A stretch of DNA of 64,000 nt. Origin: Eubacteriales bacterium. Lineage in GTDB: Bacteria; Bacillota; Clostridia; Lachnospirales; Lachnospiraceae. Below the pieces are notes generated by a model. It was given only the letters and a program-made list of their open reading frames with translations, did not search any database and had not been told where the DNA came from. How positions within the stretch are numbered: position 1 is the stretch's first letter; every line of letters starts with the position of its first letter. The position numbers and the translations under genes were made by a program. Below are positions 25,186 to 35,473 of the stretch, piece by piece. Location of the stretch: contig JAUNPJ010000005.1 in assembly GCA_030536755.1 (NCBI GenBank), positions 16,637 to 80,636 of the forward strand, written 5' to 3'.

Positions 25186-26745
25186 CTATTTTGCATAATC
25201 CACAACTCGGTTTTCACGTATTACATTGACTTTAATCTGGCCCGGATATTTCAGTTCAGCCTCAATCTGTTTTGAAATATCTCTTGCCAGAAATACCATA
25301 TCTGCATCTGAAATATGTTCCGGCATAACCATAACACGTATTTCTCTACCCGCCTGAATAGCAAAAGATTTGTCGACACCTTTGAATTGATTTGCAATGT
25401 CTTCCAATTGTTTTAATCTGTTGGTATAAATCTCCAGAGTTTCTCTTCTTGCACCTGGTCTGGCCGCTGAAATTGCATCCGCAGCCTGCACAATACAGGC
25501 AATCAAAGATTCCGGTTCCACATCACCATGATGGGCAGCTACCGCATTTACTACGATGGCTGATTCTTTATATTTCTTGCACAAATCCACACCAATCTGA
25601 ATATGAGACCCTTCCACTTCATGGTCAATGGATTTGCCAATATCGTGCAGAAGCCCTGCACGCTTTGCGATCCGAACATCTGCTCCGATTTCTCCAGCCA
25701 GAAGTCCGGCCAGCTGAGCAACTTCAATGGAATGCTTCAGTGCATTCTGTCCATAACTGGAACGGAACTTCATACGACCAAGCAAGCGAATCAGTTCCGG
25801 ATGAATTCCATGTACGCCCACATCGACAGCTGCAGACTCACCTTCTTCCCGAATCTGAGTCTCCACTTCTTTCTGAGCCTTTTCCACCATCTCCTCAATT
25901 CTTGCCGGGTGAATACGACCATCTACGATCAGCTTTTCCAATGCGATTCTCGCCACTTCACGACGAATCGGGTCAAACCCTGATAATACCACCGCTTCCG
26001 GTGTATCATCAATAATCAAATCCACTCCTGTTAATGTCTCGAGTGTACGGATATTACGGCCTTCACGACCGATAATCCTTCCTTTCATCTCATCACTTGG
26101 AAGCTGAACCACGGAGATCGTTGCTTCAGATACATGATCCACCGCACATTTCTGAATCGCAGTGACCACATATTCTTTCGCTTTTTTGGATGCATCTTCT
26201 TTCGCTCTGCTCTCCAGTTCTTTGTAAAGCTTTGCTGCATCCAGTTTCACATCATCTTCAACAGTTTTCAACAATTGCTCTTTTGCCTGTTCGGAGGTAA
26301 GGCCTGAGATTCTCTCAAGTTCCTGTACTCCTTGTTCGTATTGTTCATCAACTTTCTTTTGTTTGTTCTGCAATTCAGTTATCTTCGCTGCATACTCAGC
26401 TTCACGCTTTTCGATGAGATCGGCTTTCTTGTCTACGGCTTCTTCCTTGGATAACACACGTTTCTCATATTTCTGAAGCTCAGATCTTCTCTCCTTCGTT
26501 TCCTTCTCCAACTCATTGCGGGTACGAAGAGATTCTTCTTTCACCTCCAGAAGCGTTTCGCGTTTTTTAGTCTCTGCTGTTTTTAATGCTTCATCTATTA
26601 TTTTTCTTGCCTTTTCTTCTGCCGTTCCAACTGTCTCAGCATCTTTTTTTGCTTTGTTTTCAACAGCAACTTTGCAAGTAATAGGGATTGCAATAAGTAG
26701 CGCGACTACCACAGCGACAACTGCACTTATAACTGCACCTGCCAC
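25186..26745 (-). CDS. rny: Ribonuclease Y
   Basis: Membrane-anchored endoribonuclease that starts mRNA decay. The 519-residue protein begins with a membrane anchor (about residues 1-25, [18 protein letters not shown]), followed by a long Glu/Lys-rich coiled coil to about residue 190, a KH domain ([25 protein letters not shown]) and an HD domain with [15 protein letters not shown]. The start codon is GTG, seven bases after AAGGAGGTG-type RBS. Own SigA promoter and terminator. Confidence 0.97.
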   Translation of the reverse strand: MAGAVISAVVAVVVALLIAIPITCKVAVENKAKKDAETVGTAEEKARKIIDEALKTAETKKRETLLEVKEESLRTRNELEKETKERRSELQKYEKRVLSKEEAVDKKADLIEKREAEYAAKITELQNKQKKVDEQYEQGVQELERISGLTSEQAKEQLLKTVEDDVKLDAAKLYKELESRAKEDASKKAKEYVVTAIQKCAVDHVSEATISVVQLPSDEMKGRIIGREGRNIRTLETLTGVDLIIDDTPEAVVLSGFDPIRREVARIALEKLIVDGRIHPARIEEMVEKAQKEVETQIREEGESAAVDVGVHGIHPELIRLLGRMKFRSSYGQNALKHSIEVAQLAGLLAGEIGADVRIAKRAGLLHDIGKSIDHEVEGSHIQIGVDLCKKYKESAIVVNAVAAHHGDVEPESLIACIVQAADAISAARPGARRETLEIYTNRLKQLEDIANQFKGVDKSFAIQAGREIRVMVMPEHISDADMVFLARDISKQIEAELKYPGQIKVNVIRENRVVDYAK

Positions 26746-26792
26746 AGGAGCACCTCCTTATTTTGTTTTCATTGTACATTCACAACAATATA

Positions 26793-26821
26793 ATTCTAAA
26801 CGTTTTTGTAAAAATTGTCAA
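26793..26821 (-). promoter_or_regulatory. SigA promoter of rny
   Basis: TTGACA (26821-26816), 17-base spacer, TAGAAT (26798-26793), minus strand, about 48 bases before the GTG start. Confidence 0.85.
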
Positions 26822-26823
26822 TA

Positions 26824-27306
26824 TTAATATATCAATTCAATCTTTTCTTCTTCCATGACAGCCGCTATATCTTCCCAGGAAAATCCCTTTCTCGCCAAAT
26901 ATCCCTGCAGTCTGCGATATTCTTTCTCTGTGAGTTCTTTTTTTCCCTGCACTTTCTTTAATAAAAGCAAACGAAGCAGCCTGCGCTCGTCAGGCTGCTC
27001 TTCCTGTGCAATCTCTTCCCATGCCTCCTGGATAACCCTTCGATCCACACCTTTGCGGTACAGATCCTGCATCAGCTGCTGACGCGTCTTCTGATCCAGG
27101 CGATAACGAATGTAGTTCCTGGCATAGCGCTCATCATCCACATAACCATAAGATTTCACATATGCAATCGCATGTTCAATCATCTCTTCCGGATAATCAC
27201 TTTGTCTAAGCTTGTCCCGCAATCCCTTTTCCGTCCGATCCATATGTTCCAGCAAATGCATGGCTCTGCGAATGATCTTCTTCTGCAGGAGTTCTGTATC
27301 ACACAT
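26824..27306 (-). CDS. recX: Regulatory protein RecX
   Basis: Modulates RecA filaments. The 160-residue, Arg/Glu-rich protein has the three-helix RecX repeats: AMHLLEHMDRTEKGLRDKLRQSDY and YVKSYGYVDDERYARNYI (typical DDxRYA motif), then a third repeat ending KGFSWEDIAAVMEE. Its ATG overlaps the recA stop (TAATG), so the two are translationally coupled and both fall under the SOS-controlled recA promoter. Confidence 0.93.
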   Translation of the reverse strand: MCDTELLQKKIIRRAMHLLEHMDRTEKGLRDKLRQSDYPEEMIEHAIAYVKSYGYVDDERYARNYIRYRLDQKTRQQLMQDLYRKGVDRRVIQEAWEEIAQEEQPDERRLLRLLLLKKVQGKKELTEKEYRRLQGYLARKGFSWEDIAAVMEEEKIELIY

Positions 27307-28361
27307 TAAACTTCTCCTTCATCAGATGCCTGTTTTTCTGCCTGCATCTCCTCCGAAGACTGTTCGCCTCCCGCAAGACCGTAATGAGCTCTGACCTTTG
27401 CCTCTACCTCATCTCTGATTTCCGGATGCTCCTGCAAGAATATTTTGGAATTCTCACGTCCCTGTCCAATTTTGTCTCCATTATAAGCGTACCAGGCACC
27501 GCTTTTATTGATGACTCCGATTTCCGCAGCCAGATCCAGAATATCCCCTTCCCGGGAAATTCCCTTTCCAAACATGATATCAAATTCTGCCTGTTTAAAC
27601 GGCGGAGCAATCTTATTCTTCACAACTTTGATTCTGGTACGGTTGCCGACCATCTCACCGCCCTGCTTGAGGGTTTCAATCCTTCGCACATCCATACGAA
27701 TAGAAGAATAAAATTTCAGCGCACGTCCTCCTGTCGTTGTCTCCGGATTTCCAAACATCACACCTACTTTCTCACGAAGCTGGTTGATAAAAATCACAAT
27801 ACAGTTCGATTTGCTGATGACAGCAGTCAGCTTTCGCAGAGCCTGAGACATCAGTCTTGCCTGCAGTCCCACATGGCTGTCGCCCATGTCCCCGTCAATC
27901 TCTGCTTTGGGAACCAGTGCTGCCACAGAATCTACAATGATAATATCCACTGCACCGGAGCGCACCATCGTCTCCGTGATTTCCAAAGCCTGCTCTCCGT
28001 TATCCGGCTGAGAAATATACAGATTATCAATATCAACTCCAATATTTCTGGCATAGACCGGATCCAATGCATGCTCCGCATCAATAAAGCCCGCAATGCC
28101 TCCCCGTTTCTGAACCTCAGCCACCATATGCAGCGCAACCGTTGTTTTACCGCTGGATTCCGGTCCATAGACCTCTACAATCCTTCCCTTCGGGATTCCT
28201 CCCAATCCCAAAGCCAGATCCAGGCTCAAAGAACCTGTAGGAACCGTCTCAATGTTCATATTTACATTGGACTCTCCCAGCTTCATCACAGCTCCTTTTC
28301 CAAAATCCTTCTCTATCTTACTTAATGCAGCCTCCAGGGCCTTTTGCTTTTCACTATTCAT
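27306..28361 (-). CDS. recA: Recombinase RecA
   Basis: Strand-exchange ATPase and LexA co-protease activator. The 351-residue protein has Walker A GPESSGKT at residues 66-73, [17 protein letters not shown], Walker [19 protein letters not shown] and the DNA-binding loop 2 region after [21 protein letters not shown]-terminal acidic tail as usual. RBS AAAAGGAG. Upstream lie a SigA promoter and a perfect CGAAC-N4-GTTCG SOS box. Confidence 0.98.
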   Translation of the reverse strand: MNSEKQKALEAALSKIEKDFGKGAVMKLGESNVNMNIETVPTGSLSLDLALGLGGIPKGRIVEVYGPESSGKTTVALHMVAEVQKRGGIAGFIDAEHALDPVYARNIGVDIDNLYISQPDNGEQALEITETMVRSGAVDIIIVDSVAALVPKAEIDGDMGDSHVGLQARLMSQALRKLTAVISKSNCIVIFINQLREKVGVMFGNPETTTGGRALKFYSSIRMDVRRIETLKQGGEMVGNRTRIKVVKNKIAPPFKQAEFDIMFGKGISREGDILDLAAEIGVINKSGAWYAYNGDKIGQGRENSKIFLQEHPEIRDEVEAKVRAHYGLAGGEQSSEEMQAEKQASDEGEV

Positions 28362-28392
28362 GCTTACTCCTTTTGTCTGTGGTCTCCAGATA

Positions 28393-28406
28393 CGAACCTA
28401 TGTTCG
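28393..28406. promoter_or_regulatory. SOS (LexA) box upstream of recA
   Basis: CGAACCTATGTTCG is a perfect match to the Gram-positive LexA operator CGAACnnnnGTTCG. It lies downstream of the recA -10, about +8 to +21, where bound LexA would block elongation or open complex formation. Confidence 0.9.
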
Positions 28407-28420
28407 TGTTTTCTAGTAAC

Positions 28421-28449
28421 ATATTAGTATACTTTTCTGTCTTTGTCAA
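28421..28449 (-). promoter_or_regulatory. SigA promoter of recA-recX
   Basis: TTGACA (28449-28444), 17-base spacer, TAATAT (28426-28421), minus strand. Confidence 0.8.
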
Positions 28450-28460
28450 CCTTTTCCTTC

Positions 28461-28530
28461 AAAAAACAAATGCTGCAGAGTTCGTGCAAGTATCCGGCCG
28501 CACCGGGTACTCACAAGAATTCTGCAACAT
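28461..28530 (-). terminator. Long terminator after glgA
   Basis: Minus strand stem TGTTGCAGAATTCTTGTGAGTA, then CCCGG / CCGG near the tip, pairing back with TACTTGCACGAACTCTGCAGCA, followed by TTTGTTTTTT. Unusually long stem of about 28 pairs with few mismatches. Confidence 0.85.
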
Positions 28531-28565
28531 TATCTTTTGTTTTCTATAAATATTCTATATTTTTA

Positions 28566-30008
28566 TCAGCCGATCAGCCAGTTATACAATTCCTCATACT
28601 GAGCAGCCGAACTATTCCATGAGAAATCTCTGGCCATGCCTCTGTCAACAATTTTATTCCACTCACGTTTTTTATCATAATAAATTCTTTCTGCATTGCG
28701 GATCGTAGCAAGCATTTCATGAGCATTGTAGTTTCTGAAACTAAAGCCGGTTCCTGTACTGTCGTATTCATTATAAGGTTCTACCGTATCTTTCAATCCG
28801 CCTGTCTCGCGTACGATCGGCACCGTTCCATAGCGCAGGCTCATCAACTGACTGAGTCCGCACGGCTCAAACAGAGAAGGCATCAGAAATGCATCACAGG
28901 CAGCATAAATTCTGTGAGACATCGGCTCTGAATAATAAATATTCGCAGATACCTTATTATTGTATTTCCAGTCAAAATGGCGGAACATATTTTCATAGCG
29001 TTCTTCGCCTGTTCCGAGCACAACGATCTGTACGGAATCCTGACACAGCTCATCCATGACATAAGCAATCAGATCAAAGCCTTTCTGATCTGTCAAACGG
29101 GATACAATACCAATCATCATACGTTTCGGATCCTGCTCAAGTCCAAGTTCTTTCTGCAATGCGACTTTATTTTTTACTTTCTCTTTGCGGAAAGTCGTTG
29201 CGTTATAATTAAACGGGATATCCGGATCGGTTTCGGGATTAAAAATATCATAATCGATACCATTGACAATACCACGCAGATCATGCGCTCTCGCACACAT
29301 CAGACCATCCAGTCCTTCACCGTAAAACGGCGTCTTAATCTCTTCTGCATAAGTATTACTTACTGTTGTAATTGCATCTGCAAATACAAGTCCGCCCTTC
29401 AGGAAGTTTGCATCATTGTATGCTTCCAGCTTGTCAGGAACAAAATAGTAATCTGACAATCCGGTAATTGCTTTAATTGTTTTCACGTCCCACACACCCT
29501 GGAATTTCAGGTTGTGGATTGTCATAATCGTTTTGATTCCGCGGAAAAATTCTCCTCCCTGGAATTTATCGTTCAGATATACCGGTACAAGTCCGGTCTG
29601 CCAGTCATGACAATGAATAACATCCGGTCTGAAACCGACAACCGGCAAAATAGATAAGACAGCTCTTGAGAAGAACGCGAATTTTTCCAGATCCCATGGT
29701 GCTGACGAATACGGCTTTGGACCGCTGAAATAATACTCATTATCAATAAAATAGAATGTAATTCCCTCAAACTGCATCTGGAAAATACCTACATAGCAGC
29801 TCTGTGCACCAAATTCCATATAGAAATTTGTTATGTACTTCATCTGATCTTTCCATTTCTGTGCGATACACTCATATTTCGGAAGTACCACACGTATATC
29901 AAAATAGCGTTTATCAAAGCACTTCGGTAACGCACCTGCAACATCTGCCAAACCGCCGGTTTTTATAAAAGGCACAGCCTCAGAAGTGGCGTATAATATT
30001 TTTTTCAT
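28566..30008 (-). CDS. glgA: Glycogen synthase (ADP-glucose type)
   Basis: Extends alpha-1,4-glucan from ADP-glucose (GT5). The 480-residue protein begins MKKILYATSEAVPFIKTGGLADVAGALPK, with the KTGGLAD donor-binding motif. It then shows HCHDWQTGLVPVYL and, in the second Rossmann domain, GIVSRLTDQKGFDL and PSLFEPCGLSQLMSLRYGTVPIVRETGGL. Start chosen for AAGGAGGAC ten bases from the ATG; the longer frame reads through that RBS. Single gene here; other glg genes are not in the window. Confidence 0.96.
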   Translation of the reverse strand: MKKILYATSEAVPFIKTGGLADVAGALPKCFDKRYFDIRVVLPKYECIAQKWKDQMKYITNFYMEFGAQSCYVGIFQMQFEGITFYFIDNEYYFSGPKPYSSAPWDLEKFAFFSRAVLSILPVVGFRPDVIHCHDWQTGLVPVYLNDKFQGGEFFRGIKTIMTIHNLKFQGVWDVKTIKAITGLSDYYFVPDKLEAYNDANFLKGGLVFADAITTVSNTYAEEIKTPFYGEGLDGLMCARAHDLRGIVNGIDYDIFNPETDPDIPFNYNATTFRKEKVKNKVALQKELGLEQDPKRMMIGIVSRLTDQKGFDLIAYVMDELCQDSVQIVVLGTGEERYENMFRHFDWKYNNKVSANIYYSEPMSHRIYAACDAFLMPSLFEPCGLSQLMSLRYGTVPIVRETGGLKDTVEPYNEYDSTGTGFSFRNYNAHEMLATIRNAERIYYDKKREWNKIVDRGMARDFSWNSSAAQYEELYNWLIG

Positions 30009-30069
30009 CCCAAATAGTCCTCCTTGTAAAATGTTTTCCATTTTACATATATTATATCCCATCTTCTTT

Positions 30070-30882
30070 CTAATTTAAAGTGCGATTTTTCATTTCTAAT
30101 CTTATTTTATCTGCAATTAACGCAATAAATTCTGAATTTGTCGGTTTTCCTTTTCCTGTACTGACTGTATAACCAAACAGGGCATCAATCGTATCCATTT
30201 TTCCTCTTCCCCATGCCACCTCGATTGCATGTCTTATCGCACGTTCCACACGGCTCGGCGTTGTCTGATGACGTTTTGCGATTGTCGGATACAAAATCTT
30301 AGTAATTGACTGAAGCATCTCAATATCATTGACTGACAGAATAATGGCATCCCTCAGATACTGATACCCCTTGATATGAGCAGGCACTCCGATCTCATGA
30401 ATAATTTCCGTTACTTCTTTTTCCAGATTATAATTTTCGTTTTCTGTTTTTATCTGTTCCGTTTCCTTTGGATTGAACTTATGTACATTTTTCGGTCTGT
30501 TGCGAATTCCGCGCACACTTTTAATCCTGTTTAACAAATGCTGCTGATCGAACGGTTTCAGCATATAGTATTCCGCGCCAAGAAGAAATGCATCTTCCGT
30601 GATCCGCTCCTGTCCCACCGCTGACAGCACAATAAAAGAAGGACGTTTCTTCAGTTCTTTTTCGTGGTTAATCTTATCCATCACGGATAAACCATCAATC
30701 TTTGGCATAATAATATCTAACAAAACAACATCCGGTTCTTTTTTCTGGATGATACTGCAGATTTCCTCTCCATTATGTGCTTTTCCAACCAATTCCAGGG
30801 TTTTATCTTCTTCTATGAGTTTTCCCAACATTTCCACCATCTTTTCGTTGTCGTCAGCAATCGCCACGCTTAACTTTTCCAT
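30070..30882 (-). CDS. spo0A: Sporulation master regulator Spo0A
   Basis: Response regulator controlling entry into sporulation. The 270-residue protein has a receiver domain with acidic pair Asp10-Asp11 and phospho-acceptor Asp56 ([13 protein letters not shown]), then the Spo0A C-terminal DNA-binding domain: [36 protein letters not shown] and [19 protein letters not shown]. Start at 30882 is set by AGGAGGAAG seven bases upstream. A SigA promoter and an upstream 0A box fit autoregulation. Follows spoIVB, as in nearly all clostridia. Confidence 0.98.
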   Translation of the reverse strand: MEKLSVAIADDNEKMVEMLGKLIEEDKTLELVGKAHNGEEICSIIQKKEPDVVLLDIIMPKIDGLSVMDKINHEKELKKRPSFIVLSAVGQERITEDAFLLGAEYYMLKPFDQQHLLNRIKSVRGIRNRPKNVHKFNPKETEQIKTENENYNLEKEVTEIIHEIGVPAHIKGYQYLRDAIILSVNDIEMLQSITKILYPTIAKRHQTTPSRVERAIRHAIEVAWGRGKMDTIDALFGYTVSTGKGKPTNSEFIALIADKIRLEMKNRTLN

Positions 30883-30958
30883 CCATCTTCCTCCTAAAAA
30901 ACGCAAATTACAGACAGAAATAACATCCCTGCATTACATGATTTCTGTACACATTGAC

Positions 30959-30988
30959 ATTATAGACTAGCCATGCGATCAGAATCAA
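30959..30988 (-). promoter_or_regulatory. Promoter of spo0A
   Basis: TTGATT (30988-30983), 18-base spacer, TATAAT (30964-30959), minus strand, about 77 bases before the start codon. Confidence 0.7.
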
Positions 30989-31007
30989 GGCGTTTTTGTC
31001 ATCAGTA

Positions 31008-31015
31008 TTCGACAA
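31008..31015 (-). promoter_or_regulatory. 0A box upstream of spo0A
   Basis: Minus strand TTGTCGAA, a perfect Spo0A-binding box (TGnCGAA core), 20 bases upstream of the spo0A -35, consistent with autoregulation. Confidence 0.6.
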
Positions 31016-31036
31016 GTTACGCCTTATTTTTCCGGA

Positions 31037-31083
31037 TTTCTCCTGTTTTTTACAGGAGACGCCCAATATTTCGGGAGCCTCCC
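31037..31083 (-). other. Two small inverted repeats between spoIVB and spo0A
   Basis: CTCCTGTTTTTTACAGGAG (31037-31056 region) and GGGAGCCTCCC (about 31074-31084) form hairpins without a following T-run on the minus strand. They may weakly terminate spoIVB transcripts or stabilise their 3' ends. Confidence 0.4.
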
Positions 31084-31109
31084 AACACAATCCTGTGATT
31101 TTCTCTGTA

Positions 31110-32348
31110 TTAATGTGTCAGCATCGTTTCCGCAAAGATTCCATATCCGCCTGCGGAATCCTGTACAAAAACATGCGTGATGGCTCCGACAAATTTTCCA
31201 TTTTGAATCACAGGACTTCCGCTCATTCCCTGGACAATTCCTCCGGTTTTTTTTAACAGGCGTTCATCCGTCACTTTTACAGTAAAACTCTTGTTGCTGT
31301 CTTTATGATTCATATCAATATCCGTAATCTCTATGTGATATTCTTCCACCTGCCCATCTACCGCACACAAAACAGATGCAGGCCCCGTCTTTATCTCCTG
31401 CTTATATCCCACCTCCATGTTCCGCAATGCAAGCTTCTGCGCGTATGCTATGTTTCCAAAAATACCATTTTCTGTATTACTTTGAATGCTTCCCAAAATA
31501 CGGCTGTCATCGTATCGAATCAACCCTGACAGTTCTCCAGGTGTTCCTTTGGATCCTTTGTTGATACCGAGGATCTCTGTCTCATACAGCGTTCCCTCTT
31601 TAATCCGAAGAAGATTTCCCGTATCCACATCACTGATTCCATGTCCAAGCGCCCCAAAACTTCCATCAGGTTCTACATATGTCAACGTCCCGATTCCCTG
31701 TGTGTCATCCCTTACCCAGATTCCCAGCTTGTAATCTCCGGCGCCGCATTTTACAGGGTTCACAGAAAACTGAAGCTCTTTTCCATCCCGCACCAGTGAC
31801 AGCTGCACCTGATTCCCGTCACAATTCTGAATGGCCTCAATCAGCTCTCTTTTGGTCGCAATTTTCTTCTGATTAAAAGCAGTAATATAATCTCCCGGCT
31901 GCACAAGATTTTCTGCCGGTTCATAATAGATTCCATCTTCTCCTTTGATTTCCTCAGTATCCACAATCAGAATCCCTTCCGTTTCCATATAAATTCCAAC
32001 TGCACTTCCGCTCACCCGAACCCATCGATGTCCCATCACCTCCACATGAACATTCTTTAAAAAAACAGTATTTAACAGCCTGCAGGAAATCGTATACTTT
32101 CTGCCGCCGGATGCAGGAATACTGTCCTCCCAGGTAATCAGAGGATTCGAGAAAATTGCAGGGAGTTCCTCGTCATTATCCTCTGTGATGCGTATTTCAT
32201 CCGGTATGGAATCTTTCAAAGCACGATACCCCAAAATCATCATCATCCCAAAACAAACAACCGCAAGAGACAGCAGCCATCTGCGGCATCTTTTTTTCAT
32301 TTCTGGATTCCATTGTACAGAAGTATGAAAATCATATCGAAACCCCAT
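31110..32348 (-). CDS. spoIVB: SpoIVB peptidase (sporulation signalling protease)
   Basis: Forespore serine protease (family S55) that triggers pro-SigK processing by cutting SpoIVFA. The 412-residue protein has an N-terminal membrane anchor (RWLLSLAVVCFGMMMILGY, about residues 23-41), a PDZ domain (GIYYEPAENLVQPGDYITAFN region) and the S55 domain with GHGISDVDTG (catalytic His region) and GMSGSPVIQNGKFVGAITHVFV (catalytic Ser). RBS AAGGA lies 11 bases from the ATG, rather far; an internal ATG 16 residues on (MKKRCRRWLL) is possible. Confidence 0.95.
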   Translation of the reverse strand: MGFRYDFHTSVQWNPEMKKRCRRWLLSLAVVCFGMMMILGYRALKDSIPDEIRITEDNDEELPAIFSNPLITWEDSIPASGGRKYTISCRLLNTVFLKNVHVEVMGHRWVRVSGSAVGIYMETEGILIVDTEEIKGEDGIYYEPAENLVQPGDYITAFNQKKIATKRELIEAIQNCDGNQVQLSLVRDGKELQFSVNPVKCGAGDYKLGIWVRDDTQGIGTLTYVEPDGSFGALGHGISDVDTGNLLRIKEGTLYETEILGINKGSKGTPGELSGLIRYDDSRILGSIQSNTENGIFGNIAYAQKLALRNMEVGYKQEIKTGPASVLCAVDGQVEEYHIEITDIDMNHKDSNKSFTVKVTDERLLKKTGGIVQGMSGSPVIQNGKFVGAITHVFVQDSAGGYGIFAETMLTH

Positions 32349-32375
32349 CTCTTATCACATCCTTTTTTCCATAAT

Positions 32376-32401
32376 AAAAAGGATATAGACCAGCTATATC
32401 C
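32376..32401 (-). terminator. Terminator after recN
   Basis: Minus strand GGATATAG / CTATATCC hairpin followed by TTTTTATT, between recN and spoIVB. Confidence 0.85.
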
Positions 32402-32421
32402 TCTCTTATTATGTGAATTAT

Positions 32422-34116
32422 TTAAGAATGTAATCTTGTATTTTTTTGTTTCTGTGCCAATAGTTTCATCTCATTGGCGCTTTCCAGGATTTTATCCGTA
32501 ATCTCAGCGCCTCCCAGAAGTCTCGCCAGTTCTCTGACAGAATCTTCCTGACTTAATTTTTCGATTTTTGTCACAGTCTCCTGTCCGTCAAAATTTTTCG
32601 TAATTACAAAATGACAGTCTGCCATCGATGCAATCTGCGGAAGATGCGTAATACAAAGTACCTGTCTCTTCCTTCCGATTCTCTCCATTTTCTCCGATAC
32701 CATCTGCGCTGTCCTTCCGCTGATTCCCGTATCAATCTCATCGAAAATCAGAGTACCCACTTCATCTTTATCTGCCAGCAGAGTCTTGATCGCCAGCATA
32801 ATTCGACTCAGCTCTCCACCGGACACTACCTTTCCCAAAGGCTTCATCGGTTCTCCCGGATTGGTAGAGATCTGGTATTCCACATCATCCACACCGTTCG
32901 CCGAATAAGAAGCAGCTCTGTCAAAACGGATTTCAAACTTTACATCCAGAAAATTCAGATCCTGAAGCTGCAGAACAATCTCCTTTTCCAACTCAGAAGC
33001 ACATTCTCTGCGCGCCTTTGTCAGCTCCTGGCAAGCCGCCTCCAACTGTTCGGTAACCTGCCTGCATGCTTCTTCCATCCGGGCTCGATTGGCCTCGTAT
33101 TCCTGCAGAAATTCCAGCTTTTCCTGCTGCTTTTGCTGGTATTCTTTTATCTGCTCAATCGAACTTCCATATTTTGCTTTCAGATTGTTGATCAGATCCA
33201 GCCTCTGCTCCAATTGATAGAAATCCTCTTCTTCAAACGTCAGACTCTCCATATAGGAAGAAAGTTCCCGATTGAAATCATTGAGCAATCCGTCAATATC
33301 ACCCAGCATACTCTCCAGACTCTCAATCTGGGGATCAAATTCCGACACACCTGCCACACAGCGCAGCGCCTGACCTACCAGTTCTCCCGCACAGGCCGGG
33401 CTCTCATAACCAGTACAGCCATGCGCCGTCTGAAGTGCTTCCACAATCCGTCTGCTGTTGTTCAGCTTGCGGTACTGCTGTTCCAGTTCCTCATCCTCTC
33501 CCGGCACAAGTGCAGCTTCCTCAATCTCATTGATTTCAAATTCAAGAAAAGAAACTTCTCTTTTTCTCTGTTCTTCATCCATAGCTTGTGCAGAAAGCTG
33601 CTTTTTTATGTCTGTATATTGGTGATAAACATCGGAAACTTTCTCTTTTATCTGAAAAATCTTATTTTTTCCAAAATCATCCAAAATATCCAGCTGTTTA
33701 TTTTTATAAAGAAGAGACTGGTGTTCATGCTGTCCATGAATGTCCAGAAGATACGACGCCGCCTGTTTCATACGGGCCATCGTACAGGTTTCTCCATTGA
33801 TCCTGCACACACTTCTGTTTTCCATGACACGGCGAGTCAACAGAACCTGGCCTTCCTCCGGATATACATCCAGGGCTTTCAGTTTCTCTTCTACCCTGGG
33901 ATCATCTACAGAAAAAAGCAGTTCTACCAGCCCGTAATCTGCATGTTCCCGAATCATCTCACGGGACATTTTTCCTCCCAAGGCAAGCTGGACAGAGCCA
34001 AGCAAAATGGATTTACCAGCACCCGTCTCACCCGTCAGGATATTCAGTCCCGGCCCAAATTCCACTTCACTTTCGCGGATTAAAGCCAGGTTTTTTACAT
34101 GTAAATTCAATAACAT
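32422..34116 (-). CDS. recN: DNA repair protein RecN
   Basis: SMC-like ATPase in double-strand break repair. The 564-residue protein has Walker A GETGAGKSILL near residue 35, a long central coiled coil, and C-terminal signature VVSGGELSRIMLAIKT with Walker B GTLIFDEIDTGISG. A GTG two codons upstream (34122) could serve, but AGAGG lies seven bases from the ATG at 34116. Follows argR by 10 bases in the long nusB-recN operon. Confidence 0.96.
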   Translation of the reverse strand: MLLNLHVKNLALIRESEVEFGPGLNILTGETGAGKSILLGSVQLALGGKMSREMIREHADYGLVELLFSVDDPRVEEKLKALDVYPEEGQVLLTRRVMENRSVCRINGETCTMARMKQAASYLLDIHGQHEHQSLLYKNKQLDILDDFGKNKIFQIKEKVSDVYHQYTDIKKQLSAQAMDEEQRKREVSFLEFEINEIEEAALVPGEDEELEQQYRKLNNSRRIVEALQTAHGCTGYESPACAGELVGQALRCVAGVSEFDPQIESLESMLGDIDGLLNDFNRELSSYMESLTFEEEDFYQLEQRLDLINNLKAKYGSSIEQIKEYQQKQQEKLEFLQEYEANRARMEEACRQVTEQLEAACQELTKARRECASELEKEIVLQLQDLNFLDVKFEIRFDRAASYSANGVDDVEYQISTNPGEPMKPLGKVVSGGELSRIMLAIKTLLADKDEVGTLIFDEIDTGISGRTAQMVSEKMERIGRKRQVLCITHLPQIASMADCHFVITKNFDGQETVTKIEKLSQEDSVRELARLLGGAEITDKILESANEMKLLAQKQKNTRLHS

Positions 34117-34126
34117 TCGCACACCT

Positions 34127-34585
34127 CTAGTTTAACTCTTCCAGTATTTTGCGTAGCTTCTCCATGACAAGCAGGCTCTGATCGGCCGTTTTGATCACAG
34201 ACATGACCGTGTCATCTCCTGCGATACTTCCAATAATTTCTCCGAATTTCAATTCATCCAGCGCAGCAGCCACACCCATGGCCATTCCCGGAACAGTTTT
34301 GATGACAAGAATATTCTGAGCCGTATCCATGGATACAAACGCATCTCTCAATACTCTGGAATATTTTTCACTGAGATTTGGATTTTGCCCCTGCAGCACA
34401 GCATAAATACTGCGGCCCTTTTTATTTGCTACCTTTGTCAGGCACAACTCACGGATATCCCTGGATACCGTTGCCTGCGTCACCTTAAAGCCAGCCTCCT
34501 CCAGACGCAAAGCCAGTTCTTCCTGCGTTTCAATCTCATATTCATGAATCAGTTCTAATATTTTCGTATGTCTTTTCAGCTTCAT
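34127..34585 (-). CDS. argR: Arginine repressor ArgR
   Basis: 152-residue arginine-responsive repressor (AhrC/ArgR). N-terminal winged helix (MKLKRHTKILELIHEYEIETQEEL, then FKVTQATVSRDIRELCL with the SR recognition motif) and a C-terminal hexamerisation/arginine-binding domain ending GTIAGDDT-like: GSIAGDDTVMSVIK. Sits between nadK and recN in the usual Firmicute order. Confidence 0.96.
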   Translation of the reverse strand: MKLKRHTKILELIHEYEIETQEELALRLEEAGFKVTQATVSRDIRELCLTKVANKKGRSIYAVLQGQNPNLSEKYSRVLRDAFVSMDTAQNILVIKTVPGMAMGVAAALDELKFGEIIGSIAGDDTVMSVIKTADQSLLVMEKLRKILEELN

Positions 34586-34605
34586 AGCGCACTCTCCAAC
34601 ATCTC

Positions 34606-35469
34606 TTAATTGCTGCCTAATTTCTGTCTCAATACTTCCACAAAACTCATACGGTTCAGTTTTACGATCTTCGTACTCATCTCCGACTGACGAATGATAA
34701 TTTTGTCTCCTGTCCTCATAGAAATAGTCGTATCTCCATCAAAATTAGCCAGTCCTCTCTCCTCTGCCTGCCGGCGTCCCGGTCCCAGTTCTACTTTGAT
34801 GACATCTTCTGCCGGAAGAATAATACTTCTGGAATTCAGCGTATGCGCTGCCAGAGGGGTAATCATCATCATCCGTGCCTCCGGAGAAATAATCGGTCCT
34901 CCAGCCGACAGACTGTATCCGGTAGAACCAGTAGGCGTAGAAACAATAATGCCATCCGCATTATAAGAATTCAGATATTCTTCATTCACGTAATTCTTAA
35001 ATCCAATGACACGCAAAGGGCCATCTCTTCCAATCACAATGTCATTCAGTGCAATATCCTCACCCACCAGCTCATCTTTGCGGTAAACACTGCCTTTGAG
35101 CATCATTCGCTCTTCAATTTCATAGTCTCCCATAATCAGCTGATCCAAAGCCGGATAAATCGACTGTTTGCCTACTTCTGCCAGATAACCGAGTGTTCCC
35201 ATATTGATTCCAAAAAGAGGCAGCTGTCTGTGTACCACATCTCTGGCTGCCTGCAAAAGCGTTCCATCACCGCCAAGTACAATGATGCATTCCGCATCTT
35301 CCGGAATCTGATCTGCATCTGTATAATGGTACGGCCCCTTACTTTTTCTCTTTCCGCCCTCGCCTACATTACAGACACAATGATTCTGTTTTAAATATGT
35401 TACAATTTTATGTGTGATCTCCCAGTCGGGATCTTTCTGTGCATTTGTTATCATAAAAAAATTACGCAT
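34606..35469 (-). CDS. nadK: NAD kinase
   Basis: Phosphorylates NAD to NADP. The 287-residue protein carries the GGDGT motif in IIVLGGDGTLLQAARD and NMGTLGYLAEV, NADGIIVSTPTGSTGYSLSAGGPI and the C-terminal FDGDTTISMRTGD. ATG at 35469 has AAAGGTGACATC upstream; a longer frame reading into tlyA was rejected. Starts four bases after tlyA ends. Confidence 0.95.
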   Translation of the reverse strand: MRNFFMITNAQKDPDWEITHKIVTYLKQNHCVCNVGEGGKRKSKGPYHYTDADQIPEDAECIIVLGGDGTLLQAARDVVHRQLPLFGINMGTLGYLAEVGKQSIYPALDQLIMGDYEIEERMMLKGSVYRKDELVGEDIALNDIVIGRDGPLRVIGFKNYVNEEYLNSYNADGIIVSTPTGSTGYSLSAGGPIISPEARMMMITPLAAHTLNSRSIILPAEDVIKVELGPGRRQAEERGLANFDGDTTISMRTGDKIIIRQSEMSTKIVKLNRMSFVEVLRQKLGSN

Positions 35470-35473
35470 GATG

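Noticed and set aside
32611-34083. 490-codon open frame on the plus strand opposite recN
   Set aside because: Antisense shadow of recN.
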